Shown here piece after piece: positions 25,801 through 38,318 of a DNA stretch of 64,000 nucleotides. Both the position numbers and the translations under genes were made by a program. The notes below the pieces were generated by a model. The model saw only the letters and a program-made list of their open reading frames with translations, ran no database searches and was not told the DNA's origin. The DNA comes from Eutrigla gurnardus (Eukaryota; Chordata; Actinopteri; Perciformes; Triglidae). Each line of letters starts with the position of its first letter. Positions within the stretch are counted from its first letter, which is position 1. The DNA is taken from contig OY741277.1 of the NCBI GenBank assembly GCA_963514095.1, forward strand, positions 8,695,409-8,759,408, given 5' to 3'.

Positions 25801-26287
25801 ACTCGTTTTCTCAATGGTATCTCCGTCTCTTTGTGTCAGTTCACTTCATTTTATTGGCACGGGGTGTGATTCACTGTCTCCATCTCTCTTTGTTCAGCTT
25901 TTTTTCCTCCCTCCTCTCCTTTCATTCCTGCGTCTCTATCCTTCTCTCGCTTCTCTCCAAAAAAAATCTGGCACGGAATCGAGACAGGAGAGTGCCTGCT
26001 GTTTCTCTGACACACTCTTCCTTTTCTCAAATCAAAACCGACTGAGGCAAAATCTTGTTATTACCTGAACCGTGTGTCTTTTTCATTCCTGCTGCCGCTC
26101 AGCCTGTCTTTTGCTACAGTTTTATGAAATTCAACACTATTGAGAAAGAAACCGAGGATAGCTGGTCAGTCAGAGGAACGGGTGAACGTCGGATTTCGGA
26201 AGGGAATCGCTGCATAAATAAAGCTGAAGAAAATAAATTCTGAAGTGTGGGATGGACGGCTGTCCGGGTGGTGGGTGCATATGTTCA

Positions 26288-26328
26288 CCCCCCCCCCCCC
26301 CCCCCCAGACACACACACACACACACAC
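26288..26328 (+). repeat. C19 run followed by a CA array
   Basis: Same arrangement as 22879-22910: C homopolymer, short purine break, CA units. Confidence 0.95.
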
Positions 26329-26380
26329 CGTCCCATCGTGTGGGGTGGTGTTGACTGTCTGGCCTGGTTTGTTGTGGTCA

Positions 26381-26400
26381 TATTTATTTATTTATTTATT
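26381..26400 (+). repeat. (TATT)5 microsatellite
   Basis: Five tetranucleotide units. Confidence 0.95.
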
Positions 26401-26499
26401 AAGCAGCCTTTCATCTTAGCAGATAAATAAGCATCGACCACAACGTTTGACTGTGTATGATCTTAGAAAGAGGGAGCTGCTTACAGTCTGCAAATGAAC

Positions 26500-26646
26500 T
26501 GTTAGAGTAGAGACGTGGATAGGGGGAGACGGGATGGACGGAGAACCGGGCCGACAGGGAATAAGGGATGATAAGATGAGGATTGCTCGATAAACAAACC
26601 CAAACAACTTAAAATAACTGGTTTAAGATAGATAGATATATAGATG

Positions 26647-26696
<50 letters not shown>

Positions 26697-27330
26697 CAGA
26701 GAGAGAGAAGCGGGGAGGAAGAGAGCAATGATGAAAGAGGCAGCTTTATTATAGTGTCCTAACTTTCTGCAAAGGTGAAAGAGCTGGATGGAGGGATGGA
26801 AAGAAAGAAAGAAAGAGAAAGTAGTGATTTTTATAGATAGCAAGCTTCAAAAAAGTGTAGTGACGGATGGATGGATTGAAAAGGATGAAAGAAGTTATAA
26901 TAAATAGGACAGGCTGAAGAGTTGAAGGAGAGTGGTCCGAAAAAAAAAGCAAGGACGGTCAGTAAACAGCGTGGCTGAGAGTCAAGCAGGCATAAACACT
27001 ACTAAAGACGGATGAAAAAAGAGGGCGGAACGGCTGCACCGGTGATGGACGATCAGCAATGATGATGGACGAATGATGGATCGGAGGAAGGGAGCGGGCG
27101 GGGGAGTTGTAAACAAGTCTGAATAACCTCGTAACAGAGGCAAATCCACAGGAGGAAGTGTGGATGGATGGGAGGTTATTAAGAATAAGTAAGTCGGAGT
27201 AAAGTAACCTTGAGGAGGGATGGAGAGACAGAGGACAGGTGAAAGATGGACAGAGAACTTTAGCAACTTCAGATAATGGAAATCAAGTGAGCGAATGAAA
27301 GGATGGAGATCACAGAGGCAGAATGAAGAT
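26500..27330 (+). repeat. Long purine-rich tract with (GA)n and GGATGGA words
   Basis: The plus strand is dominated by A and G for about 0.8 kb. It includes a GA array at 26650-26708, a (GAAA)n run at 26801-26822 and many GATGGA/GGAGGGA words. Matching long open frames on the minus strand are Ser/Leu/Pro-rich by composition and are not genes. Confidence 0.85.
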
Positions 27331-28762
27331 ATATATGTTTACAATAGCATTTAAAGGGCTGCAGACTAAAAAGATATATGGAATTTGACTGTGAACACGT
27401 TGAAGACGAAAGATTAGAAACCAGGCTCTTTGCTCTCTCAAAATATAAGGATGATTAGGAGCTGCAGGAGGGGTGCCAGTGTGTTCACAAGTGTTTGTCT
27501 GTCTTTTTAGTGTCGCTGCGAGGCCGATTCGACTGGGTCAGACTGACACTTTTGTGCATCTTCACCCTGCCAGCGACGGCTCCGCGACATTATCACGAGT
27601 CTTGCAGTCTGCACAACAGACCAGATGAACACACTTGACCACTTGTCCACAGGAAAAAGCCATGAAAAGAAACAAGGCAAGGATTGAAATAGCTCCATGA
27701 GAGAAATTACCTTTGCAAAAAAAGATTATTTTCCACAACTCGAATGGGACTTATTTACTCAGATGGAATATAGTTGGATGCATGCTATAGAATGGTTCAT
27801 TTCCAGTCCAATCCAGCTGATATGTCTGGAACAGCTGGTTAAAATCTGCACAGACATACAGTATGGGGGAAAAAGCAAACTCAAAAATAGAAATATTTTG
27901 ATTTGAAGGGACAAGGGCTTCGTACTTCTGAGCAACCTCTATTATTTCACTCATTGGACAAAAGGTGAAAGTGGTAACTGCCTTATTTCACAGATGTTGC
28001 CAGAGGCAATTTTAATATTGCCAAGTTACTTTAAGCTACAGTTCCACAACCATGCATCATTAAACTTAAAATACAGATCCCACACTCTATTTTTAAATCT
28101 GTGTAAGAATATTTGTTTTACACGTGTGATTTAAAACCTGAACAGATCTTAGGCTGGGATTAATGAATGAAATGAATTCAGAATTTTTTCCAAAGGACCT
28201 CCATTCCCCAGTGGTGGTGGACTAAACAAGGCTCTGCTCTATTCATCCCAGCCTCCCTCACCTGTGCAAATTATTGTGTGTAAACAGGCGGATCACACTA
28301 GCTTCATGTGGTTAGCCACTTCCCTAGCTGGGGCAGGGTCTACTCAGGAGAAATAAGCCATTTCCTGTGCACTGGGGAAAAGATATGTCCAACTGTAACC
28401 TACTGTAATTCGTTCCAGGTGGTGGGTGAATTTAAAAAAAATCTTTCTAGGGGACGTTCAGTACTCGACAGGAAACACGTTCAGCAATTTAGAGTCCCTT
28501 AATGTAAGGGTTGGTTTTGTTTTAAAAAAATATTTTGTTATATGCTTAAATTCTCACTACATCTTGACAGTAATCAATTAATTAATTACTCAAAAAATGA
28601 GAGAAAACAGTCTGGTATCTGTGTGTCTGATATCAATGCACAAGGCACCCTTCAATGTCTGTATGAGAGCATCTATTGCTATTAGACATTCAGAGAAAAT
28701 GCTTTGGATGTGTGATTATAGTATAAAGACTCAAGAAAAAAACACACACAGGGAGGGTGGGT

Positions 28763-28890
28763 CAAACAAACACGGGACTTTCAACCAGGAGAGCAGTGTT
28801 CGAGACCGGTGTTGTCCCAAAGTGTTGTTTTATTTTTTAACCATGATGTTTTACGAAAACCTAATTAAGTGGTTTCATTGCCCACACCTA
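28763..28890 (+). repeat. Dispersed repeat, copy 2 (possible tRNA-derived SINE)
   Basis: AAACACGGGACTTTCAACCA, GGAGAGCAGTGTTCGAGACC and GGTGTTGTCC, then a T-rich stretch and GTGGTTTCATTGCC. Parallel to 331-470. GTTCGAGACC resembles a Pol III B box; no A box was found. Confidence 0.45.
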
Positions 28891-29880
28891 CCTGGTAATC
28901 CTGTATCAATATGGCCCATTAAGAGACATGTATTTAGAAACATGTCACACTTGGTTTTAAGTCATACTCAACTAAGGACCCAGTTAGCTCCGTGTCTTGC
29001 AAATGTGTAAGTCTGAAGGATGAATGCAAAGCTGAAATAGTTGTTTGAAGAGAAGATTTTTATATAAAAAGAACTGTTGGTAGAAGTCTTGTCAGTCCTC
29101 AGCACTTATTTTAGCACTTCAGTTGCATCTCTTGGATACAATGTTTGACGCATGTGCTGTCACCCAGCACCTTCTTTAGATCATCAGAATCTCTGGAAAC
29201 AGTCTGACTTTGGTTGTAAACACAGCACAGAAGCTGCTTTACCTGGAGTTATGAAACATCCCCTTTCAGCAGCGGATGTAAGTGAATACATTTTCTGCTT
29301 TTCTGCTTGTTTATCGTGCTGATCATCTTGGAGATTTTGAAAAAAAAGACACTTTCCTTAATTGGTTTATGTCACATCTCTGAAAAACAATCTATCACTT
29401 TGTCACATAATTTGATGTTTTTTAATGAATCGTATTGCAAACTCGGGCAAAATCCTGAATGCTGTTGATCTGATCTGACTTCTAATCTCCATGACAGCCT
29501 ATTTTGGAGGCTGACTCCTCCTGATCTTCCCTGATATGCATGTTGCACAGCGTAAATATTCTCTGGCAAGCTAAAATAAATATAGATATGGGAGGTTTAA
29601 AAATATATGCTCAGGTTTTTTTTTTCAAACAACATTGTAGGAAGCATTGCATTAATTATACACAATTTATCAAATGTTTAACACACATTTAAATATTAAA
29701 AGGCAGTATCAGCATTTAAAGTGTGTGAGTTAGTAACATCATAAATACAAAATGAGCTTCAGCTCCAAGAATATATGATGTGATGTGTGTTAATGCTTTG
29801 GATGGATCATTTTTAAATCCTATCAACTTTTTAACTGGTTTATAGAAGTAGCCTCACAAGGTCATTTCAAACACTGCCCT

Positions 29881-29882
<2 letters not shown>

Positions 29883-29919
<37 letters not shown>
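29883..29919 (+). repeat. (TG)18 microsatellite
   Basis: Uninterrupted TG run. Confidence 0.97.
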
Positions 29920-29924
<5 letters not shown>

Positions 29925-31589
29925 AAGCATTCCAGCCAGTGGAGGCATGTCCTGGCTAATCCACAGGCCAAAATACACAGGCGGTTAAGTTTCCATGACC
30001 TCAACTTCATGCTGTTCGAACATCCACACTCATATTCTACACACAGACAAACACACGTGCACACACACAGTATTTCTTTTATTCCTTTCTCCCTTCCTGC
30101 TGTCTTTCATCACTTTCTCTCACTGCGGCTGCCTCCACTCTCTGAATTGCAACACTTGATCAATTACCATTTAGTTCATTGTTAACCCACCGAGGAAGTG
30201 TGTTCTGTAATACCACAGGAGTTCTGTCGTCTTCAGAACAATTACGCCAATTAGCTCACATTTAAATGGTTTCCACAGAGGAGCGGCTAGGCTAATAACG
30301 GTCCAATGAAGTGACAACCGACCAATTAATCTCACTCTAATTGCTCAGTGGGTACCGTCAATCAGTCATAATCCCCCCCCTCCCCCCTCTCTGCTTTCTT
30401 TCAGAACACATTCCACCACTCAGTGGCCTGACTCGCCACCTGTCAATCAATCAAATATACACTCGCCCTTCCACCCCCTCTAGAGATGGAGACGCATTCC
30501 AGCGTGTTGACATCACGACCGTGCTGCGAGTCAGCACATTTGGCTTCTAACATGACACTGAGAAATACTGTGTTGACAAGAGCATTCGCGTAGAGAGAGA
30601 AAACTATCAGACAGAGAGAGGGAGCAGCAAGAAAAGACAAGTAATGTGATGAATTTTACTTCAGGACCAACAGCGACCCATAATTACAAACTGATTATGT
30701 TGCCTCACAATCATTTAAAAGCTAAATCCATGCTACCAGCATAGGTCAGTTAATATGAGACAGACATGAGTTTGCTGCCACTGTCTGCAGCAGACCGACA
30801 GATTCCTGCATTACTGTGCCGCATCCTACAGCCTGCTTTTGAATTAACAGTGTCACAAGCTCAAATGTGCCTGAGATGAAAACATACATTTTAAAGTACA
30901 GAGATGTGCAGTCAGTCAACATTTTAGTATTTTGCTACAAAAAAAGTAAATCCAGTGGTAATGAAACAAAACATTACATTTGTAACAGTCAATTAATTTT
31001 TATTTTTTCTATCGTTTCCATGGTTGGTTCCATGATGTTTTTAGCTCCGTTTGTCATGGTACAAAATCCAACCTATGAAGAAGGTTTCAGTCATAACGAG
31101 TGTCTAATGAAGAAATAAAGAAATACGTGAGTGGTTGTAAGTGAACGGTGCAAATTTCAAAGCAAATGAACACATGTTCTGTTAGGTTTTGCTGCCTGGG
31201 CATATGTTGATCTCAGAGCCCACACACAATGGAATAATGTGATATTAATCCCATCATAGTGTCAGTAGATCTACGCTGTTTGGGCAGCAACCACAATAAA
31301 AGGTAGAATATTGTGAGTGTACTGTGAACTGAGAAATCTGGGTATATTAGTTGCTATCCTGTTGTTATGCATTTTATTTTACCAGAATGTTCACACTGAA
31401 GTATGCTCATGCAATGGTTGCACCAGTTTCAAGGCTCTGTCACATCCCTGTAAACGATTGCATCTAGGTTCCAAACAAATATTTGGATAAACTGACCACA
31501 TATTGGCAATCTCCACTTTTATTTCCTTGCATGAAAACAAAACCAAATGTCATAAAACGATATATTAACAGCATTTGCCTGGTTCAAAA

Positions 31590-31896
31590 TCTGTTCTCCA
31601 GGCACCCAGACGCTCTGCATTGTGGGACATTTGAGTATGTACGGTAGGTTAACAACTCAGAAACTCTTGCCGGCTCAGCCATGGCCATGTTGAGAGCCAC
31701 ATGGAGGCAATTCCTCAATCATATGCTCTAAAGTTGTAATGTTGCACTTTTGAAGAATGAGATGCTTCTCAGCACTCAGTGAAAGTGTTTTTTACAGATA
31801 CAGATACTCAATTAAAACAGTGTCTGTGTGAATAAGTGTGAATTTTCCTATTTCGGTTTTATACCACTACATCTCATTAAAAGTGGAACCTTTAAT
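31590..31896 (-). mobile_element. Dispersed repeat, copy A, opposite orientation to 46828-47140
   Basis: The core at 31674-31709 is the reverse complement of the core of the element at 46828-47140. The right edge on the plus strand reads GTGGAACCTTTAAT, i.e. the same AGG-type end as the other copy, in reverse. The left edge at about 31590 is not sharply defined. The copies differ enough that insertion is old. Confidence 0.5.
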
Positions 31897-32585
31897 CCTC
31901 ACATAATTTACTGATCTCTCAGTTCCATGTATGCCAGTCTATAAACATACAATTAAAATGGCATACTTCATCACTGACACCTCTACATTTGTCATTCCTA
32001 AGATTATTCACATCAGCTCCCTGTACAGGCCAGTGTGCATATGGTTCTCAGTGTGTTTTATCTGCTGTAAGAAAGAACACATACTTACGACCAAAATGTG
32101 ATCTGAATTAAGAAAAAGGAATGCCATTTGACATCATGTACTGCACGTTACAATACGATTACTCTATGTTTTTCGACACGTTTCTCGACTTCAAAGCATT
32201 GCTCACCACATCTGTTAGCAGAAAACTCCCAATCTCCAGTTGTTACAGGAATTCTGATGACTAGCTTTTTTTTTTTAGTCATTAGACAACCCGTTTTGAT
32301 TGGGACATTCTGTTTGAAGTGGTCCCACACACCCCACAGCTTTATGTTCTGCAATAGGACCTTGGGAAGCATTGAAATTCACTAAAAATGTCAGCGCTTT
32401 CTAAAAATAGTGATTCCTGCATCAGTATCGCCCCACATTGTATTCAACCTTTGCAAGACTTCCTAATAGAAAACAAGTTTCAACATTGTTACAAAGCTAA
32501 GATTCAGTTGATGCATTCCACTGATGTTCCTCCCTATATTTAGTTTTATGTGAAATAAGCATTACCTTGATAGACATTTTGAAGT

Positions 32586-32961
32586 TTAAAGGTTGAGTAG
32601 GTGATTCTATTCAGAAACACTTTCTGTCATATTATTTGAAATCCTTGTAACATACCAATAGCAATTAATGAATTAAATGTTCTGACATAAAAAATAAATA
32701 AATAAAAAATGCCATCTGTGGCCATGGCAGGACTGTTAAACCCCTGTCCAATCAAAAAAGTTGGGCCGGAGAAAGTAATTGGACTGTCTGTCAATGCTTA
32801 CTTCCTGATTGCACTCTGACCATCTCGAGCCCTCATGTGGAGTTCTAGTGGAGCGGCTGTGAACAGAGGTCTGAATGAAGGGGGCGGGACTTTCTCGGTT
32901 TGGGAATGCATTCAAAGTCAAAGTCTCTATGGTTTTTCCAAATTACCTACTCTGCCTTTAA
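32586..32961. mobile_element. Non-autonomous TIR DNA element (MITE), ~376 bp
   Basis: The two ends form terminal inverted repeats: TTAAAGGTTGAGTAGGTGAT on the left and, read in reverse complement, TTAAAGGCAGAGTAGGTAAT on the right (18 of 21 bases match over the full arm). TTAA is present at both outer edges, compatible with a TTAA target site, though TTAA may instead belong to the TIR. No transposase frame exists inside; the interior has an (AAAT)n patch near 32690-32708 and a GC-richer right half. Superfamily is not certain: piggyBac-type insertion is possible. Confidence 0.7.
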
Positions 32962-35530
32962 GCTGCAACTATACTGTATTAAGTAGACTCACCTTAGGTG
33001 ATCATCATCAGTTGAAATTCACATCATCAGTACAAATTATGGGCCTTATGTGGCATCATCACGCCCAATGATGTGAAATATTTTTCCCTCACTGATGTTT
33101 AATTGTTCCTCAACCGATCTCCTTAGTTCCCTTTTTTCATTTTGGTTCCCACCACTAATTAGGAATGGGATTTAACTGCAGATGACTTTAGTGCAGGATC
33201 AGAACACACCCAGCCATTATAAAAAAAAAAAAAAGTCCAGGGCCCATAATGTGGTGAGGGCTTGGCTGCTGAAACCATGGGGCGGAGAGATGGGAGGTTA
33301 GGGGAGAGCTGGTAACAGTTTCTCTCTGGTTGCTCTTTGAATTGTTGGTTGTGTCCTTTCTCGCCTTTGGCCTGTCATAGGAGGTTTCTCTCTCCCCCCT
33401 TTTTCTGAAATAATTCTGTTTGTGTCCTCTACTCTCTGGCTCTTTTTCTCAATGTCTTTGTGTTTCTCTTTGGCCCGCCAGTCTCACCTCCTTCTTTACC
33501 CCTATTCCCTCACACACACTCTCTCTCTCTCCCCCCTCCTACACTCTCGCCACAGTAAGACCTAATATGAACTTTTGACAGGAGCTGAGATCTTTGTTTA
33601 ATTGCCAGTGTTACTGCGAATGCCCTCATAAATCTCATGCTGTAATGCCTTTGAAACGCCTTCTAGGCCTTACAGTCACACGCACGCAATCGCTTTCTCA
33701 CTTTCTACCACTTTCTTCCACGCACATCCACACATACACAATCTCACACACAGATGTGATGTGTGAGAACGAGGGCTTTGAGGTTGTTTGCACTCGCGTC
33801 AGAGTCAGCAGCTCCAGTGTTTGTTTGCAATTTCCACTGGCTCTGGTCCAGTCCACCAAACCCATGAGAATTTGTTGATCAGCATCTTCTCGAAAAGCTC
33901 CTGGGCGTCAAGAGTGTGTAACTGAGCAAAGAATGAGTGCAATGAGTTTGTTATTCGCATGTGTTTCTTAATGATTTAATCTGTATACCATATTTTTATA
34001 GTGGAGGGTGAATTTGGGGAGAGAAAGATAAGTGATGACATAATTTAGGAGTCAGACTATCTAATCAGATGTGACTGGTTAAAAAAAAAGATATATTTTT
34101 TTACCTGGAATGGCATTTTGTACATGTTTATGTTGCTTTTTTAGAAATCATCATGTGTTTCCTTGAATATTTGAAGAAAAGTTTTTCTCGCATGACTCAA
34201 CGGTAAACAGTAATCCCCAAAAAGGGCGGGAAAGGAAGTAACGCTCTTGATGAATTGAAGTAAACGGAAAAGTATAACCTGTGTGTCATTTATACAGTCA
34301 TATGCTCAGTACTTCCTTAAAAACTTGTATCTTAGCCCAAATCTTATGATTTAAAACACTTCCGCCACAACCGTCAGATCTTTGCACAGATGCGCTGCGA
34401 GTGAGAGACTAAATAATATATTAGAAGAAGACAGTTTGATTAATTCTACACAAGGTTTGATAATACATACATTAAATATGGCTCTCATACATGCATTTAC
34501 CCAACCTGAAGAAAACTCAGAGAGAGCTGTAATTACTATGTAATTGCTGTTACATATGTAATATGTTTGCTGTTGGGGTTTTGCACTCTATATCATTTCA
34601 GCTTCAATGAAAATATTCAGAATATTGCCTGCAGGGATATTTGTAATCAGCATACGAAACAGTATATACATATATTTACATTTACATTTAGGTCATTTAG
34701 CAGACGCTTTTGTCCAAAGCGACTTACAATAAGTACATATATAAATTATTAGTGGAGTCAGCCATTGTGTTTCATTTCTCACTGAGTTGTGGTGTGTGGT
34801 AAAAGTCAAAACTGGAGGCCTGTGCACCCAGCCATACCAGGAAGTATAGCTCACTGATGTTCTTTCAGTAAACACCAGAAGTGTGAAACATTTTGCTCTG
34901 AAACAGCAACACTGTACCTTCTTTGCACACTCCCACACGTTACTGCACAAGCACCATGTAGGCCTCCAGTAGTTGGCGCTAACACATGCAATAGTATTTG
35001 AAATTAAACATTTAGGTGTCTTCATAGGGCTTATACACTCATCCGGTTATAGACACATACACAAGCCTTTAAGAGGACTAGTAAAGTCCTAGCATTATGT
35101 CCAACAGACAACCAGTTCAAAGGAGATACAGTTTCAATTGGTTGGCGTTCATAACGTGGAAGCAGAAATCTGAAACTGTGCATGAAACTGGAGAATAATA
35201 CATATAAACGCAGTTATTGTGTTTTCAGGTGTGGCAGAGAGAGTTTCAGGGAGGGGGGGATCACCTGTCTAGACAGGACAACAGGATAAGTGTTACATTC
35301 TCTCTTTCTCTCTCTATTACAATGTACAATACCTGTCTGTCTTTGCTCATCTCTCCATCTTATTGTCTGTGCCTCCGTCTCTCTGCTCCTACAGCTGATT
35401 ACATGAATTATTTACAGCACATAAATCCTCAGCAGCTGCTCTCTGTTTGCTGTTTTGCCCTCCGAGTTCCTCTCTTTTTTCTCTTTTGGGTTAACATGGG
35501 AGGATTTTTCTCAACCTTGTCACCTTTCCT

Positions 35531-35533
<3 letters not shown>
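32962..35533. other. No gene seen apart from listed repeats
   Basis: 33360-33560 is pyrimidine-rich. 34780-35000 could hold an old repeat but nothing definable. Confidence 0.55.
34674..34737 (-). mobile_element. Teleost SINE/LINE 3'-tail motif
   Basis: Contains TTTACATTTACATTTAGG, CATTTAGCAGACGCTTTTG and TCCAAAGCGACTTACAATAA. This is the very common fish SINE/LINE 3'-tail sequence, here reverse-complemented so that the (ATGTAA)n tail faces left. Only the tail segment is present. Confidence 0.7.

Positions 35534-35579
<46 letters not shown>
35534..35579 (+). repeat. (CT)23 microsatellite
   Basis: Uninterrupted CT run; a 242-codon open frame across it is low complexity. Confidence 0.97.
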
Positions 35580-35581
<2 letters not shown>

Positions 35582-36437
35582 TTCTGTGCCTGGGGTTAGG
35601 CTATCTCTCTCTTTCTCTCTCTTTATGTCTCCTCTTATTCTATCTAATTACACAGCTCTCTGTTGCGGCCCAGTGACTTCCCATGGGTTTATATGCCCTT
35701 ATGTAAGGACTGGTGGAATTACACATTTGTATTTGTCTGAATGTATCTTTCCCTATGTTTGTATGTGTAGATGGCCTGTACACACAGTTTCTATATGGTG
35801 TAAGATCCTCACAATCAAGATGCTATCAAAACTCATTGTGAGTCCTTCAGCAGCTCTGCCTTATGTACAACCAGAAAGATATTTTTCTCTCACTCCAGGC
35901 TTCAAATGCTTTAAAAAAGGATCCCAAACTGGGCTGTCAAATTAGTTTTTCTGTTCCTTTCTTCTTTGATCCCTCCAATCAAGTCCCTAGGTTGGACTCC
36001 AAGCATATTTTTTCATGTACACGTGAAGTAATTTAATGTTGAAAAGAAAGAAAAAAATGGTTCCACACAAGAAAATCTATAAAAAATAAAAAAAATAGCA
36101 TGGGGCTAATTCAAGGGGGGAAAAAAAAGAGACAACGGAAGGGAAGCATTACCTTTGGCTCTGTTAAATCATATATTTTCCCATTCAGTTTCCATTGTTC
36201 GAAGCCAGGGCTGATCTGTCCAATATTACTGCTAATCAAACTTCAAAGGGCTGCAGTCATGTTAAAGCACTTTTTAATTGTGATAAGGAATATGCTTTCA
36301 TGCCTAAACCCTTCTCGTCAATTCATTGGACAGAACCCATAAATATTGAGGCCTTCTTTTTCATTGGCAATTAAAATTAGAATTGGTCACATTTTTCACT
36401 GTCAGCCATTTCCTTTGCAGGCAAAGACATGTGTGGG

Positions 36438-36438
<1 letters not shown>

Positions 36439-36500
<62 letters not shown>
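36439..36500 (+). repeat. (CA)31 microsatellite
   Basis: Uninterrupted CA run of about 62 bp. Confidence 0.98.
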
Positions 36501-36502
<2 letters not shown>

Positions 36503-37569
36503 GAGACATTGCCACATGTGTGCACACAGAAGTACATACAGTATACAAAGTGTTTTGCCAAAGTTAGTAATGCTTAACACAAAAACCTTACTGAGATCCG
36601 TTGGACAGTAAAACCTCTGCAAAACTTTGAAGTGCTCCAAGGCTTTTCTAGCTGTCTGCTCACTCTGGCAGGGCTGATGATTCACTGCAGGCTTCCCTGT
36701 TGTTCTCATGACACATACGATGCAGGCTGCGCCGTACTGTCCACAGATAACACAATGCGATGACTCTTGAGTGAATCACTTGAACTGTAGTGCTTTCGAC
36801 ACGGAACACTCTTGATGCTTTGATATGTACACAGTATTTTCAGGCAGTGGAAGAGAGAGATATAATTCTGTTGTGAAGCTACTTGGTTTGGATAACAGTA
36901 CATTGTACAGAACAAGAGCAGAATAAAGATTTTTTTTCCAACAAATGAGAGGGATATGAAGAAGAAAAGAAGAGCTTTAGAAGAGCATACTGTGTTTCAA
37001 ATCCACAGTCACATGAGAAGATTGATATCAGTATCATATTTGTGTGTCCAGTACGCATACCGGGGATGTTTTAGCCTAGAATACAAAAGATGAGTAAAAG
37101 GGCAGATGTGTGACAAAAACATTATAACTTCATATTAAGTTCCCTATGTTGCCACTTATAGATTGATTATCATGTCATAAGGGACATAAGGCTAAGAGGT
37201 CCCCCCCCCTCCCCCAGCATTACTGACAACACTGCAGTCAGACTGACAGCTCTACCTTCACTGCAGTAGCTCTCTTCACCCCAGCACAACTGTGCATTGC
37301 AGTCAGTCAGGATATTTAGACGTACTGCAAACTGTTCAAACTTAACTTCCCACTGACAACACTCTGAGCGGGATTTGTTTCTAAGTTTGGAGAATAAACC
37401 ATTAGTTACGGTGAAGGAGAGGAAGAAGCTCGACTTCGGTTGGTTCCCCCTCACCTCGGCTCACTACAGCGTGCCTTCAACACTGCAGTCAGTCTGGGTA
37501 TTGAGTTTTGGCTGACATGGCTGGGTTGGCTCACTGCTTGTTTGGCAGTGTGAGCCGAGCATGTGTGGC

Positions 37570-37574
<5 letters not shown>

Positions 37575-37612
<38 letters not shown>
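37575..37612 (+). repeat. (GT)19 microsatellite
   Basis: Uninterrupted GT run. Confidence 0.97.
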
Positions 37613-37614
<2 letters not shown>

Positions 37615-37886
37615 ATGTGCATGCACGTCTGTGCTTGTGTTTCTGCAAGATTGCTGTGCATGTATGTGAATGCATGACTATGTGTGCCCCTATATGCCTG
37701 CATGTGTCACGTGCAGTGAGGGGAGGGGGCTTTGCTGTGCAGCGTGGCCTCATTACCCAGGTGTTTACCCCCAACCACAGGAAGCACTTGTCAGTGATGA
37801 CTGTCTGCCGGCAAACATCGCCTGGGGGAAAGACAGGGAGAAAGAGAGACAAGGAGACAGAGGGAGGTGGAATCATAAAAACATGC

Positions 37887-37902
37887 CTCTGTCTGTCTGT
37901 CG

Positions 37903-37957
<55 letters not shown>

Positions 37958-37985
37958 GCACAGTCTGTCTGTCTGTCTGTCTGTC
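37887..37985 (+). repeat. (GTCT)n tetranucleotide array, ~99 bp
   Basis: GTCT units with a CGGT variant early and the insert CGCACAGT near 37957; the CGCACA word recurs right after the array. Confidence 0.97.
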
Positions 37986-38208
37986 GCACATCCATACCTC
38001 TGTATGTGTTTCTTTTACCGAGACGCGTATGTGTCTGTCTGTGTGGCTGTGCCAGTCAAACCCCCACAGGCAGGTCATTGGGTTCCTCCACTCCTTTAAC
38101 TGTTGAGGGAGAGAGGGAGGGAGGGGAGAGAGAGAGGGGGGGGGGGGCATACAAGCTGTTGACAGGGATTTATGAGTTGATAGTGTCAGACTGCAAGCAC
38201 AACAACAG

Positions 38209-38250
38209 TCTCCCTGTCTCTGCCTGTCTGCTCATAGGCAGAGACAGGGA

Positions 38251-38252
<2 letters not shown>
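38209..38252. repeat. Perfect hairpin, 17-bp arms, 10-nt loop, at the edge of a GA array
   Basis: TCTCCCTGTCTCTGCCT (38209-38225) and AGGCAGAGACAGGGAGA (38236-38252). The right arm runs into the (GA)n tract, so the palindrome may have arisen by repeat slippage and strand switching. Confidence 0.9.

Positions 38253-38316
<64 letters not shown>
38253..38316 (+). repeat. (GA)n microsatellite
   Basis: GA run with a GAAA break near 38287, continuous with the right arm of the 38209-38252 hairpin. Confidence 0.95.

Positions 38317-38318
<2 letters not shown>

Larger units (their letters stand above)
22007..26287. other. No gene seen apart from listed repeats
   Basis: Mostly AT-rich unique DNA. 23458-23540 is purine-rich; 25740-26010 is pyrimidine-rich on the plus strand, just ahead of the long purine tract. 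Confidence 0.6.
27331..31589. other. No gene seen apart from listed repeats
   Basis: A CpG-containing patch at 27500-27600 stands out from AT-rich surroundings. An open frame at 28597-29010 crosses the dispersed repeat and is not credible. 30365-30395 has C runs. Confidence 0.6.

Noticed and set aside
28597..29010. 137-codon open frame on the plus strand
   Set aside because: Overlaps the dispersed repeat at 28763-28890 and shows no domain.
35217..35945. 242-codon open frame on the plus strand
   Set aside because: Openness comes from the CT array and C/T-rich flanks (Ser/Leu repeats); no family motif and no splice context.
37887..37985. Regularly repeated units suggesting a CRISPR array
   Set aside because: It is a simple GTCT tetranucleotide array without spacers, in a vertebrate-type genome.
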